Assembly (NCBI GenBank): GCA_900290335.1
Contig: OKRD01000102.1
Location: 1-50,234 of the forward strand
DNA: 50,234 bases
Source of the DNA: Burkholderiales bacterium
GTDB lineage: Bacteria > Pseudomonadota > Gammaproteobacteria > Burkholderiales > Burkholderiaceae_F
Reading direction: 5' to 3'
A program made the position numbers and the translations under genes. Positions 16,689-25,359 of this stretch are shown here, piece after piece. The notes under the pieces were generated by a model that saw nothing but the letters and a program-made list of their open reading frames with translations, was not told the DNA's origin and searched no databases. The stretch's first letter is position 1. The number at the start of each line of letters is the position of its first letter.

Positions 16689-17021
16689 TCAGTCGGCTTC
16701 GGTGGATTGCTGATGCTTTAGGGAGGCGTGCGGGTAGTTCTTCTTGACTCGGTCCTTGTGCTTGATGACCTGACGGTCGAGCTTGTCCATCAGGCAATCG
16801 ATGGCGGCGTAGAGGTCCCCGTCGGTCGACTCGGCATGCAAGGCCGATCCGCTGACGCGGACCGTAATTTCTGCTTTTTGCCTCAATTTCTCGACAGATA
16901 ACTGCACATCGGCGTCGATCACCTGGTCGAAATGCCTGCGAACCCTTTCGAGCTTTTCCTCCACGTACTTGCGCAGCGCGGCGGTGACTTCGAGATGATG
17001 GCCGTGTATGGCGAGCTTCAT
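16689..17021 (-). CDS. hpf: Ribosome hibernation-promoting factor (short HPF/YhbH)
   Basis: 110-residue protein with the beta-alpha-beta-beta-beta-alpha fold of HPF/RaiA. It starts MKLAIHGHHLEVTAAL and has a conserved basic patch (LMDKLDRQVIKHKDRVK). It binds the 30S A/P sites in stationary phase to form inactive ribosomes. At this length it is the short form without the C-terminal dimerisation domain. AAGGG lies 8 bases before the ATG. It is 34 bases downstream of rpoN and 170 bases upstream of ptsN, so ptsN may have its own promoter. Confidence 0.95.
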   Translation of the reverse strand: MKLAIHGHHLEVTAALRKYVEEKLERVRRHFDQVIDADVQLSVEKLRQKAEITVRVSGSALHAESTDGDLYAAIDCLMDKLDRQVIKHKDRVKKNYPHASLKHQQSTEAD

Positions 17022-17055
17022 GCGGTTCCCTTTCTGGTTCTAACTGGTCAGCAAT

Positions 17056-18627
17056 TCAAATCGTTTTGCGCAGCGCAGCGGGCGGGATCTGCATCAGCTC
17101 GCGATATTTGGCAACCGTGCGACGGGCAACCATCATGCCCTGCGCGGCCAGCAGGTCCGCAAGCTTGCTGTCTGACAATGGGTTGGTCGGCTCCTCGGCT
17201 TCTATCAGCTGCTTGATGAGCGCGCGGATCGCGGTGCTCGAGGCCTCCCCGCCGGCTTCGGTCGCCACGTGGCTGCCGAAGAAATACCGCAGTTCGAACA
17301 CCCCGAAGGGCGTGGCCATGTACTTGTTCGACGTCACGCGCGAAATCGTCGACTCGTGCAGGCCCAGGGTGGTCGCGATCTCGCGCAGCACCAGTGGCCG
17401 CATAGCGATGGCGCCGTAGGTAAAGAACCGACTTTGCCGCTCGACGATGGCTTGCGCCACCCGCTCGATCGTCTGGAACCGCTGCCGCAAATTGCGGATC
17501 AGCCAACGCGCATCCTGCAGCCGCGCCGCCCAGTCGCCGCCAGCGGCAACCGCCGGCGCGCCCGCCTCTGCCCGGTTGCCCGGCTTGGCGTTGATCGCGG
17601 CATGTTTGCCGCTTTCGGTTTTCAAGATGGCAGCGTACGCCTGGTTCACGCGTAGACGAGGGACCACGTCCGGATTGAGCCGCGCCGCCCAGCGGCCAGC
17701 AACACGCCGCACCAGAATATCCGGGATCACGTAATCGGGCGCGGACGAGCCAAAGCCTACCCCCGGATGCGGATTGAGTCCACGGATTCGTTGGTGCGCC
17801 GCACGCAAGAGCGCGTCATCCGCGTCCAGGGTCTTGCGCAGCTTCGCAAAATCCCTGGCCGCCAGCAGAGGCAAGTGCTCGCACACAATTTTGCGAGCCA
17901 ACACCAGGATGCTGCGCTCCTGCTCCTGACCGACGCGCGGCAGGCCCCGTATGCGCGCATCGAGCTGCAGGCGCAGGCACTCCGACACGTTCCTGGCGCC
18001 CACCCCTGGCGGGTCAAAGCTCTGCAGCAGACTCAGCGCTGTCAGCAATTCCTCCAGATCGACCTGCGCGTGGGCGCCGCATAGCTCGAGCAGCTCTTCC
18101 AGGGAGATGCCCAGGTAACCACTCTCGTCGACCGCGTCGATCAGCATCGACACCAGCGCGCGGTCGTGGTCGGTCACCGCGGTCGACCCGAGCTGCTGGC
18201 GCAGGTGCTCGCGCAGGTTGGGCGGGGTCGTCGCCCAGTCCTGCGGGCCTTCGTTGCTCTCTTCTCCACTGCTGCCGGAGCCGCGCGCATCCTGGTTCCA
18301 GGAGCCGCCGTCGTCGCCGCCCTCCTCGGCGCCGGCGCCGTAGTCGGCATCCTCGCCCGAGGCGCCGGCGGCCTCGGCCACATTCTCGCCGGGACCCAAC
18401 GAGGGCGCCTCGGCGCCGGGCGGCGTGACGACCGAGCCCTCGGCGCTCAGGCGCATGTGACCGGTCGACGGGTCGTCATCGCGCTCGAGCAGCGGGTTTT
18501 CCTGCAGGGCCTGCTCGATTTCCTGGTTGAGTTCGAGGGTCGAAAGCTGCAGCAGGCGAATCGACTGCTGCAGCTGCGGCGTCAGGGCCAGCTGTTGCGA
18601 CAAGCGCAGGTGCACGCCGGTCTTCAT
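17056..18627 (-). CDS. rpoN: RNA polymerase sigma-54 factor
   Basis: 523-residue sigma-54. Region I (activator-binding, Gln/Leu-rich) is SQQLALTPQLQQSIRLLQL near the N-terminus; region II is acidic (~60-115); region III contains the core-binding and -12 HTH domains; the RpoN box is VARRTVAKYREL near the C-terminus. It reads promoters of the GG-N10-GC type and needs AAA+ activators. ATG 18627 (MKTGVHLRLSQQ) lines up with the family; an in-frame GTG 15 bases upstream is an alternative. It lies 69 bases after lptB, the usual lptB-rpoN-hpf arrangement. Confidence 0.96.
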   Translation of the reverse strand: MKTGVHLRLSQQLALTPQLQQSIRLLQLSTLELNQEIEQALQENPLLERDDDPSTGHMRLSAEGSVVTPPGAEAPSLGPGENVAEAAGASGEDADYGAGAEEGGDDGGSWNQDARGSGSSGEESNEGPQDWATTPPNLREHLRQQLGSTAVTDHDRALVSMLIDAVDESGYLGISLEELLELCGAHAQVDLEELLTALSLLQSFDPPGVGARNVSECLRLQLDARIRGLPRVGQEQERSILVLARKIVCEHLPLLAARDFAKLRKTLDADDALLRAAHQRIRGLNPHPGVGFGSSAPDYVIPDILVRRVAGRWAARLNPDVVPRLRVNQAYAAILKTESGKHAAINAKPGNRAEAGAPAVAAGGDWAARLQDARWLIRNLRQRFQTIERVAQAIVERQSRFFTYGAIAMRPLVLREIATTLGLHESTISRVTSNKYMATPFGVFELRYFFGSHVATEAGGEASSTAIRALIKQLIEAEEPTNPLSDSKLADLLAAQGMMVARRTVAKYRELMQIPPAALRKTI

Positions 18628-18696
18628 GCGCGGTGGCGCCACCGTCGTGCCGCGCTGCGCGGCCGGGAAAAGCGGGACGCGGCGGACATATGACAG

Positions 18697-19521
18697 CTAC
18701 ATCCGGAAGTGGTCGCCCAGATATACCCGCCGCACGGACGGATCTTCGACAATCTCGTCGGGACGGCCCGCTGCCAATACCTGCCCCTCGTTGATGATGT
18801 ACGCGTGGTCGCAGATCCCGAGCGTCTCGCGCACGTTGTGGTCCGTCACCAGGACGCCTATCCCCCGTTGCTTGAGAAAGCGCACGATGCGCTGGATCTC
18901 TATCACCGCGATCGGGTCGACGCCGGCGAAGGGCTCATCGAGCAAGATGAACCGGGGGCGCGCCGCCAGGGCGCGGGCAATCTCCACCCGGCGGCGCTCG
19001 CCGCCGGAGAGGCTGAGCGCCGGATTGGTGCGAATTTCCTCGATTTGCAGGTCGGCAAGCAGCTCCTGCAGGCGCGCATCGACGACCGCCCGCGGCAGTT
19101 CGTCCCCGCGCTCGTCGAGCTGCAATTCCAGGACGGCGCGGATGTTCTCTTCCACGGTCAGCCGGCGAAAGACGGAGGCCTCCTGGGGAAGATAGGAGAG
19201 CCCCATGCGTGCCCGCCGGTGAATGGGCATATGGGCGATCGAGCGGCCATCGAGCGAGATCGTGCCCGAGTCAAGCGGCACCAGGCCGACCACCATGTAA
19301 AAGCACGTCGTCTTGCCGGCACCGTTGGGGCCGAGCAGCCCGACCACCGAACCCGACTCCACCGTCAGCGAAACATCCTTGACCACCTGCCGCTTACCGT
19401 AGCGCTTGGCCAGGTTTTCGACCACCAACTCGGCCGCAGCATGGCCGGCCGGGTCGACGCGGGCCGGCCGGCTCGATTCCTCGACCGCGCCGGCGGGCGC
19501 AAGCGTACTCGACGGGCTCAA
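18697..19521 (-). CDS. lptB: LPS export ABC transporter ATPase LptB
   Basis: Cytoplasmic ATPase of LptB2FG, which extracts LPS from the inner membrane into the LptC-LptA bridge. Visible are Walker [11 protein letters not shown]-loop [13 protein letters not shown], signature [15 protein letters not shown], Walker [14 protein letters not shown] and the switch His in [10 protein letters not shown]. The start is most likely TTG at 19521, overlapping the lptA stop (TTGA), giving 274 residues with a ~30-residue N-terminal extension over typical LptB. A GTG nearer the domain (reading [11 protein letters not shown]) is the alternative. Confidence 0.95.
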   Translation of the reverse strand: MSPSSTLAPAGAVEESSRPARVDPAGHAAAELVVENLAKRYGKRQVVKDVSLTVESGSVVGLLGPNGAGKTTCFYMVVGLVPLDSGTISLDGRSIAHMPIHRRARMGLSYLPQEASVFRRLTVEENIRAVLELQLDERGDELPRAVVDARLQELLADLQIEEIRTNPALSLSGGERRRVEIARALAARPRFILLDEPFAGVDPIAVIEIQRIVRFLKQRGIGVLVTDHNVRETLGICDHAYIINEGQVLAAGRPDEIVEDPSVRRVYLGDHFRM

Positions 19522-20180
19522 CGCGCGCCCTCCGGCAAGCTGCGATCGCTCTGCAGCGAGGGCGCGGGCGCCGCCGACGGGGACGCGCCCTCGCTCGAAG
19601 CAGGGTTGCTGCGGGGCGCGATCCGTATGTGGACCCGGCCCCCCGGGCTATCGACGTTTTGTCCGTCGACTTCGTAGGTTGCCTTGCGGGCGTCGTAGAC
19701 GATGCGCGCGCCGCTGAGTTCGTCGTGCAGCTCGCTATTCTCAAAGCGCCTTACCAGCGCACGCCGGTACAGGATCACCCGGTCGGTCTTGTCGTCGTAT
19801 TCGATGCGCTCGGCATAGCCATCGAGCGTCGACTCCACGCCTTCGCGCACCGGGTCGCGACGCTCGTGAAAAGTCGCCAACTCCTTGGGCTCGGCGATCA
19901 CGACGTAGTACTGGTAGCCCAGCTCATCCTGGCGATGCTCCATCCGCTCCCCGGTCAGACGCATCGTGCCCTTGATCAGCACGACGTGGCCCGTCAGCAC
20001 CTCGACCTGATGCAGGTCATCGAGCATCGAATGATCCGCCGTCACGTTGGCATCCTTGTCGCGGTCCGCCCGCTCGGCCCGCGCGGGCAGGGCCAGCGGC
20101 ACCATCGCCGCGAGCAGCAACGCCGCCGCCCGCGACGGCCCGCGCCGCACGACACCCGTGGCGGGCCTGCGGACCTTCAA
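19518..20180 (-). CDS. lptA: LPS transport periplasmic protein LptA
   Basis: Periplasmic beta-jellyroll protein that forms the LPS bridge between LptC and LptD. A Sec signal peptide (hydrophobic core with cleavage after LPARA) precedes an OstA-like domain with [16 protein letters not shown] and [16 protein letters not shown]. There is no in-frame ATG at the expected place. TTG at 20180 overlaps the lptC stop (TTGA); a GTG (reading [13 protein letters not shown]) would give a shorter, equally good signal peptide. It has ~220 residues with a Ser/Ala/Pro-rich tail. It is followed by lptB through another TTGA overlap. Confidence 0.92.
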   Translation of the reverse strand: MKVRRPATGVVRRGPSRAAALLLAAMVPLALPARAERADRDKDANVTADHSMLDDLHQVEVLTGHVVLIKGTMRLTGERMEHRQDELGYQYYVVIAEPKELATFHERRDPVREGVESTLDGYAERIEYDDKTDRVILYRRALVRRFENSELHDELSGARIVYDARKATYEVDGQNVDSPGGRVHIRIAPRSNPASSEGASPSAAPAPSLQSDRSLPEGAR

Positions 20181-20752
20181 GGGCGGACCCGCCGCGGAAA
20201 GGAGCCGACGACGTCGGAGTGCAATTCGACGTGCCGCGCGATGTTGTCGAAATCCATCCCGCGGGCGTTGATCACCGATCGGCCGCTTTCGATGCGCACC
20301 GGCGCCTCGGTCCAGAAGCGGTCCTCATCGGGGATGGCCGTCAGCTCCTCGGTCTGCATCCGCATCGCCGGCCGCTCGGCCGACGCGGCCCGGGTGATGA
20401 CGACGTTGCCCCGCATCTGCACCGTCTGGGCGTTGTTGATCGCATGCGCGCGCAGCGCCGTCGCCTGGACCTGCGGCTGGTCGAGCCGCAGGCTCAGCAG
20501 TCGCGGGTTCTCCAGATCGACGTCATCGCTGCTGCCAAAATGGGTCATGCGGTCGGCAAACAGACGGTAGTGGGCGCGCCCCATCGTATCGAAGCCGGTC
20601 AAGGCAATGTCCTCCGCGAACAAATCGACCGCGCCGATGCGCCCGGTATCGGCCGCCGTCCCCGCCCGCAGCGTCTGCGCGTACCAGTAGCTCGTGCCCA
20701 GCACCGCCGCCATGAGCAAGATGGCAAACCACGAGGCAACGCGTTCACCCAT
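20177..20752 (-). CDS. lptC: LPS export system protein LptC
   Basis: Bitopic inner-membrane protein linking LptB2FG to LptA. The 191 residues start MGERVASWFAILLMAAVLG, giving one N-terminal transmembrane helix and a short cytoplasmic tail, followed by a periplasmic LptC/DUF1239 domain (e.g. GRAHYRLFADRMTHF, QTVQMRGNVVITR). The ATG overlaps the kdsC stop by 8 bases and the stop overlaps lptA, so kdsC-lptC-lptA-lptB are translated as a tight unit. Confidence 0.93.
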   Translation of the reverse strand: MGERVASWFAILLMAAVLGTSYWYAQTLRAGTAADTGRIGAVDLFAEDIALTGFDTMGRAHYRLFADRMTHFGSSDDVDLENPRLLSLRLDQPQVQATALRAHAINNAQTVQMRGNVVITRAASAERPAMRMQTEELTAIPDEDRFWTEAPVRIESGRSVINARGMDFDNIARHVELHSDVVGSFPRRVRP

Positions 20753-21311
20753 GGGCCAATTCCGAGGCGGCCGGCTGCAAGGCCGATTGCAGCAGCGCGT
20801 CAAAGCGTCCCTGCGCGCGCAAGACCAGCCTGGCCAGGTCGCGCACCGCGCCCCGCCCGCCCGGCGAAGGCGCCACCCAATGAACGCGGCGCTTGACCTC
20901 CTCGGGCGCATCGGCCACGGTCGCCGCCAAGCCGACCGCCGTCAGCACGGGCAGATCCGGCCAGTCGTCACCCATGTAGGCGCACTCGCCCTCGCTGACT
21001 CCTGCCTGGGCGAGCAGGCGCTGCAGACAGGCGCGCTTGTCGCGCTGCCCCTGCATGACCTTGTCGATTCCCAGGTCGCGCGCGCGCGCCGCCACGATGC
21101 GCGAGGAGCGCCCGGTGACGACGGCGACGTCGATGCCGGCGTCGCGCAGCAGGCGAATCCCCAGTCCGTCGCGAACGTCAAAGGCCTTGAGCGCTTCGCC
21201 GCGCGCTCCGAAGTAGAGCCGGCCGTCGGTGAGGACGCCGTCCACGTCCAGCCCGACCAGCCGCACGCGCGCCGCGCGCCGCACCAGGGCGGAGCCTGTC
21301 ATGCGCGCCAT
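20745..21311 (-). CDS. kdsC: 3-deoxy-D-manno-octulosonate 8-phosphate phosphatase
   Basis: HAD-superfamily phosphatase releasing Kdo from Kdo-8-phosphate for lipid A-core synthesis. HAD motif I is VGLDVDGVLTDG (nucleophile and acid Asp), motif II VVTGRSS, the Lys region QGQRDKRACL and motif IV YMGDDWPDLPVL. With 188 residues it is a normal length. The ATG overlaps the kdsD stop as TGATG; a second Met three codons later is an alternative start. Confidence 0.95.
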   Translation of the reverse strand: MARMTGSALVRRAARVRLVGLDVDGVLTDGRLYFGARGEALKAFDVRDGLGIRLLRDAGIDVAVVTGRSSRIVAARARDLGIDKVMQGQRDKRACLQRLLAQAGVSEGECAYMGDDWPDLPVLTAVGLAATVADAPEEVKRRVHWVAPSPGGRGAVRDLARLVLRAQGRFDALLQSALQPAASELAHG

Positions 21312-22333
21312 CAGATCACCTTCGCCGCCATCAGATCGTGCATGTGCAGCGCGCCGACCAGGTGCGCCTGCGAGTCGACCACCAGCAGCTGGTTTTTGCG
21401 GCGCGAGTCGAGCAGCTGCGCGGCCTGCGCCGCCAGTGCGTCGGCCGTGATCGTGAGCGGCGCCGTGGTCATGACATCAGCGACCAAGGTCGAACGCACA
21501 TCGGCGCCGCGCTCGAGCAGGCGCCGCAGGTCGCCATCGGTGAAGATCCCGGCCACGCGCCCATCGGCGTCGACCACCGCGGCCATGCCGAGCTGTTTGC
21601 GGCTGATTTCGTGCAGCGCGTCCATCACACTGGCGCGCCGATCCACGGTCGGCACGGCAGCACCCGTGCGCATGATGTCGGCCACGCGCAACAGCAGGCG
21701 GCGCCCGAGCGCACCACCCGGGTGGGAGCGCGCAAAGTCCTGGGCACCGAAGCCGCGCGCATCCAGGCAGGCAATGGCCAGCGCGTCGCCCAGCGCTAGC
21801 ATTGCCGTGGTCGAGGCCGTCGGCGCCAGGTTCAGCGGACATGCTTCGCGTTCGACCCGGCAATCGAGGTGCACGTCGGCGGCCTGGGCCAGCGCCGATT
21901 CGCTCGATCCGGTAACGGCGATGAGCGGCGTGCCCTCCCGCTTGAGAATGGGCACGATGGTCATCAATTCCGGGGACGAGCCAGAGTTGGAGAAGGCCAG
22001 GAATACGTCTGCTGGCGTGATCATTCCCAGGTCACCATGGGCAGCTTCTGCGGCATGGACGAACATCGCGGGGGTCCCGGTGGAGGCCAGGGTCGAGGCG
22101 ATCTTGCGTCCAATGTGTCCGCTCTTGCCGATGCCGCTGACGACCACCCGCCCGCGGCAGCCCAGCAACAGGTCCACGGCATGCAGGAACGCGCCGTCCA
22201 GACGCGGCCCCAGGGCCGCGACCGCCTGCGCCTCGCCCTCGATCACCGCACGCGCAAGCGCCAGCGCCGACTCGCCGGCCCGGGGTCGGACGGCGGACGG
22301 TGCCGGATTTGGGGTTGCGCGGGCCTTGTTCAT
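21311..22333 (-). CDS. kdsD: Arabinose-5-phosphate isomerase (KdsD/KpsF family)
   Basis: Converts ribulose-5-phosphate to arabinose-5-phosphate, the first step to Kdo. The 340-residue protein has an N-terminal SIS domain (VSGIGKSGHIGRKIAS, FSNSGSSPEL) with the active-site His in HAAEAAHGDLGM, and two C-terminal CBS domains (e.g. GIFTDGDLRRLLERG). ATG 22333 (MNKARATPN) is preferred over a GTG at 22372. It is divergent from the Kef antiporter with a 139-base gap that should hold promoters for both. It begins the minus-strand Kdo/LPS/rpoN block. Confidence 0.95.
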   Translation of the reverse strand: MNKARATPNPAPSAVRPRAGESALALARAVIEGEAQAVAALGPRLDGAFLHAVDLLLGCRGRVVVSGIGKSGHIGRKIASTLASTGTPAMFVHAAEAAHGDLGMITPADVFLAFSNSGSSPELMTIVPILKREGTPLIAVTGSSESALAQAADVHLDCRVEREACPLNLAPTASTTAMLALGDALAIACLDARGFGAQDFARSHPGGALGRRLLLRVADIMRTGAAVPTVDRRASVMDALHEISRKQLGMAAVVDADGRVAGIFTDGDLRRLLERGADVRSTLVADVMTTAPLTITADALAAQAAQLLDSRRKNQLLVVDSQAHLVGALHMHDLMAAKVI

Positions 22334-22472
22334 TACTGCAGCAGCAGGGCGCCGATGATACTCTCGGGGCACGCAATGCTGGCACGGGAATTGCTCCCGC
22401 GTTTCCCCGTCTTATTTCCTCACGTCGCCGCGGCGGCATGTCCTGCTGCGCACCTGTTGCCACCGACCGCCG

Positions 22473-24458
22473 ATGCCGACTGCGCTTGAACTGACACTGA
22501 TCCTGCTGGCCGCATCGGTCATCGCGGTCGCCATGGTCCGGCTATTCCATCAGCCGCCGGTCCTGGGATACCTGGTCGTCGGCATCGCGATCGGCCCGCA
22601 CGCGCTGGCGTGGGTGCCGGACACGGCCGAGACGCGCCATCTGGCGGAACTGGGGATCGTGTTCCTCATGTTCTCCATCGGCCTGGAATTCTCCCTGCCG
22701 CGCCTGCGCAGCATGCGCAGCATCGTGCTGGGCCTGGGGATGACGCAGGTCATTCTCACCCTGGGCGCCACCCTGGTCGCAGGCTTTGTCGTCGGTTCGA
22801 ATTTCGGCATTGGCATGCCCGGTGCCTTTGCGCTGGGCGCTGCGCTGGCAATGTCATCGACCGCGATCCTGATGAAGCTACTGGTCGAGCGCCTCGAGCT
22901 CGAAACCGAACACGGCCGCCGCATCGTCGGAGTGCTGCTGCTGCAGGACTTGGCGGTGGTGCCACTGCTGGTCATCGTGCCCTCGCTGACCGCGCCGCCG
23001 GCGCAATTGGGCATGGCCATCCTGATTGCCAGTGCCAAGGCCGCACTGCTGCTCTTGGTCCTGCTGCTGGGCGGCCGATCGCTGCTGCGCGCCTGGTTTC
23101 ACCTGGTCGCCCGGCGCAGGTCGCAGGAGCTGTTCATGCTCAACCTGCTGCTGCTCACGCTCGGGCTGGCGTGGCTCGCCGACCGCGTCGGACTGTCGCC
23201 GGCCCTGGGCGCGTTCGTGGCCGGCATACTGCTCTCGGAAACCGAGTACCGCCATCACGTCGAGGAGGACGTCAAGCCCTTCCGCGATGTCCTGCTGGGA
23301 CTGTTCTTCGTGACCATCGGGATGGCGCTGGACCTGCGGGTCGTCCTGACGCAGCTGCCGTGGGTGATTGCCGCGCTGGTCGTGCCCATGGGCTTCAAAT
23401 TCGCGCTCACGCTTGGCCTAGCGCGCGTCTTTGGCGCCCATCCCGGAACGGCGATCAAGACCGCGCTGCCGCTGGCCGCCGCCGGAGAATTCGGCTTCGT
23501 GTTGATCAATCTGGCCTCGGATCACCAGCTGCTGCCGGTCCCGCTGCAGCAGGTGGTATTGGCGGCGATGCTGCTGTCGATGCTCACGACGCCCTTCCTG
23601 CTAGCCAGCGGCGCGCGACTGGCACTGCGCTTTGGCGGCTCCGAGTGGATGCTCCGGGCACTGGAGCTGCACCGGATCGCGGCGCGCTCGATGTCGACCG
23701 AACGGCACGTCGTCATCTGCGGCTACGGCCGAAGCGGCCAGCACCTGGCCAAGATGCTCGAGCAGGAGAATATCGGCTACGTTGCCCTGGACCTGGATCC
23801 GGACCGGGTGCGCGAAGCGGCGGCAGCGGGACATACGGTGGTGTACGGCGACGCCGCGCGCCGGGAAACGCTGATGGTCGCGGGCATCACGCGCGCCGCT
23901 GCCCTGGTCGTTAGCTTCAGCGACGTCCGCGCTGCCCTGCGCGTCATCGCCTTCGCCCACGAATTGAACCCGCGCGTCCCGGTCATCGTGCGGACCCAGG
24001 ACGATGCGGACCTGGACCGGCTGCTCGCCGCAGGCGCAACCGAGGTGGTGCCCGAGGTCTTCGAAGGCAGCCTGATGCTCGGTTCCCACGCCCTGGTGCT
24101 GCTCGGCATACCCCTTGCCCGCGTGATCCGGCGCGTGCGCGACGCGCGCGATTCGCGCTATCGGCTGCTGCGCGGGTACTTCCACGGTGCCGACGACACC
24201 GAGGATGGGCTCGAGGAGCCCCTGCAGGTACGCCTGCACACCATCGTCCTGGAGGCCGACGCGCCGGCGGTCGGGCGCAGCCTGCAGGACCTTGACCTGG
24301 CCACCACCGGCGTCGAGGTCACCGCGGTACGTCGACGCGGCATCCTGGGAGACAATCCCAGCGGCGATCTGGTCTTGCAAGCCGGCGACATCGTCGTGCT
24401 GCGAGGCACCGTGGCCGCCCTGGAGGCCGGCGAGCAGCGTCTGTTGCTCGCGCGCTAG
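22473..24458 (+). CDS. Kef-type K+/H+ (CPA2) antiporter with RCK domains
   Basis: 661-residue monovalent cation:proton antiporter-2 protein. Residues 1-~385 hold about 12 hydrophobic segments, including GLEFSLPRLRSM and DLAVVPLLVI typical of KefB/KefC. A TrkA-N (RCK) domain follows with the Rossmann motif HVVICGYGRSGQHLAKML, then a TrkA-C domain near the C-terminus (LVLQAGDIVVLRG). In E. coli such proteins export K+ and are gated by glutathione adducts; substrate and gating here are inferred only. The order kefB-kdsD divergent from the lpt/rpoN block is common in betaproteobacteria. The next gene follows after 91 bases. Confidence 0.92.
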   Translation: MPTALELTLILLAASVIAVAMVRLFHQPPVLGYLVVGIAIGPHALAWVPDTAETRHLAELGIVFLMFSIGLEFSLPRLRSMRSIVLGLGMTQVILTLGATLVAGFVVGSNFGIGMPGAFALGAALAMSSTAILMKLLVERLELETEHGRRIVGVLLLQDLAVVPLLVIVPSLTAPPAQLGMAILIASAKAALLLLVLLLGGRSLLRAWFHLVARRRSQELFMLNLLLLTLGLAWLADRVGLSPALGAFVAGILLSETEYRHHVEEDVKPFRDVLLGLFFVTIGMALDLRVVLTQLPWVIAALVVPMGFKFALTLGLARVFGAHPGTAIKTALPLAAAGEFGFVLINLASDHQLLPVPLQQVVLAAMLLSMLTTPFLLASGARLALRFGGSEWMLRALELHRIAARSMSTERHVVICGYGRSGQHLAKMLEQENIGYVALDLDPDRVREAAAAGHTVVYGDAARRETLMVAGITRAAALVVSFSDVRAALRVIAFAHELNPRVPVIVRTQDDADLDRLLAAGATEVVPEVFEGSLMLGSHALVLLGIPLARVIRRVRDARDSRYRLLRGYFHGADDTEDGLEEPLQVRLHTIVLEADAPAVGRSLQDLDLATTGVEVTAVRRRGILGDNPSGDLVLQAGDIVVLRGTVAALEAGEQRLLLAR

Positions 24459-24549
24459 GAGTCATGCCGCCGCAAGGGCCACGGCGGTTGACCAGGGCGG
24501 GATCGTCTGCGACGATGCCGGCCGGAGACCCGCCACCGTGACCCCGCCC

Positions 24550-25326
24550 ATGCGTTCGCCCACCATTTCGGCGCGAGCAACCCCCGCAGCTAGCGGGCTG
24601 CGCTGGTGGACCGATTCGGTTTGGTGGCTGTTCGGCGACGTGGCGCGCATCGGCGTGTGGATCGGCATGCTGCTGTGCCTGGTCTTGATCCTTTTCCCGC
24701 TGCACTGGTTTCCCTTTGTGGGCTCTCTCGTATCGAACCTGCTCTGGTTCGTCTTCTGCGGCGGCCTCATGGTCGCGGCACGCCATACCGAGCGCGGCCA
24801 GGTGCCCCGCTTCAGCGAGCTGTTTGCGGGCTTTGGCCCGCAAGGCGGCGCCCTGGCAGGCGCCGGGCTCATCGTTTTGCTGGCAACCCTCGCGGTCGTG
24901 GGGCTGATGCTGACAATCGGCCTGGGCGTGATCATCAGTGCGCTAGGGAGCGTTACCTCGCTCGAGGACTTTGCCGAGTCGCCGCCGCCCGCGCTGCTGA
25001 GCATCGGCGGGGGATCGCTCCTGCTGCTGTTTCTTTGCCTGCTCTTGTTCGTGCCGATCTCGATGGCGGCCTGGCTGGCCCCAGCGCTGATCATGCTGCG
25101 CGGCGCAAGTGCCGTCGATGCGCTGCGCCTGAGCCTGGCCGCGTGCCGCCGCAACCTCGGTGCCCTGACGGTGTACGGTCTGGTCGGAGCCGGCCTGGCG
25201 GTGGTAGCAACCCTGACGTTCCTGATCGGGTGGATTTTGCTGCTGCCGCTGGTGTTTTTGTCGACCTACGCGGCGTACCGGGACCTGTTCGAACAAGACG
25301 TCGAGATCGTAGACGCGGGCCGTTAG
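24550..25326 (+). CDS. Polytopic membrane protein, resembling the BPSS1780 family
   Basis: 258-residue protein with about five strongly hydrophobic segments: WIGMLLCLVLILFPLHW, a following NLLWFVFCGGLMVAA, AGLIVLLATLAVVGLML, LLLLFLCLLLFVPISMAAWLAP and the C-terminal LTFLIGWILLLPLVFLS. The pattern FCGGLMVAARHTERGQ...FSELFAGF and ALIMLRGASAVDALRLSL resembles a betaproteobacterial family of unknown function named after BPSS1780; that name is from memory. The ATG at 24550 is chosen for its position; a GTG four codons upstream is possible. It is in the same direction as the Kef gene and convergent with uvrA (33-base gap). Confidence 0.8.
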   Translation: MRSPTISARATPAASGLRWWTDSVWWLFGDVARIGVWIGMLLCLVLILFPLHWFPFVGSLVSNLLWFVFCGGLMVAARHTERGQVPRFSELFAGFGPQGGALAGAGLIVLLATLAVVGLMLTIGLGVIISALGSVTSLEDFAESPPPALLSIGGGSLLLLFLCLLLFVPISMAAWLAPALIMLRGASAVDALRLSLAACRRNLGALTVYGLVGAGLAVVATLTFLIGWILLLPLVFLSTYAAYRDLFEQDVEIVDAGR

Positions 25327-25359
25327 GCGATCGCCACGGCGGCGCCTGCCTAGCGCTCG

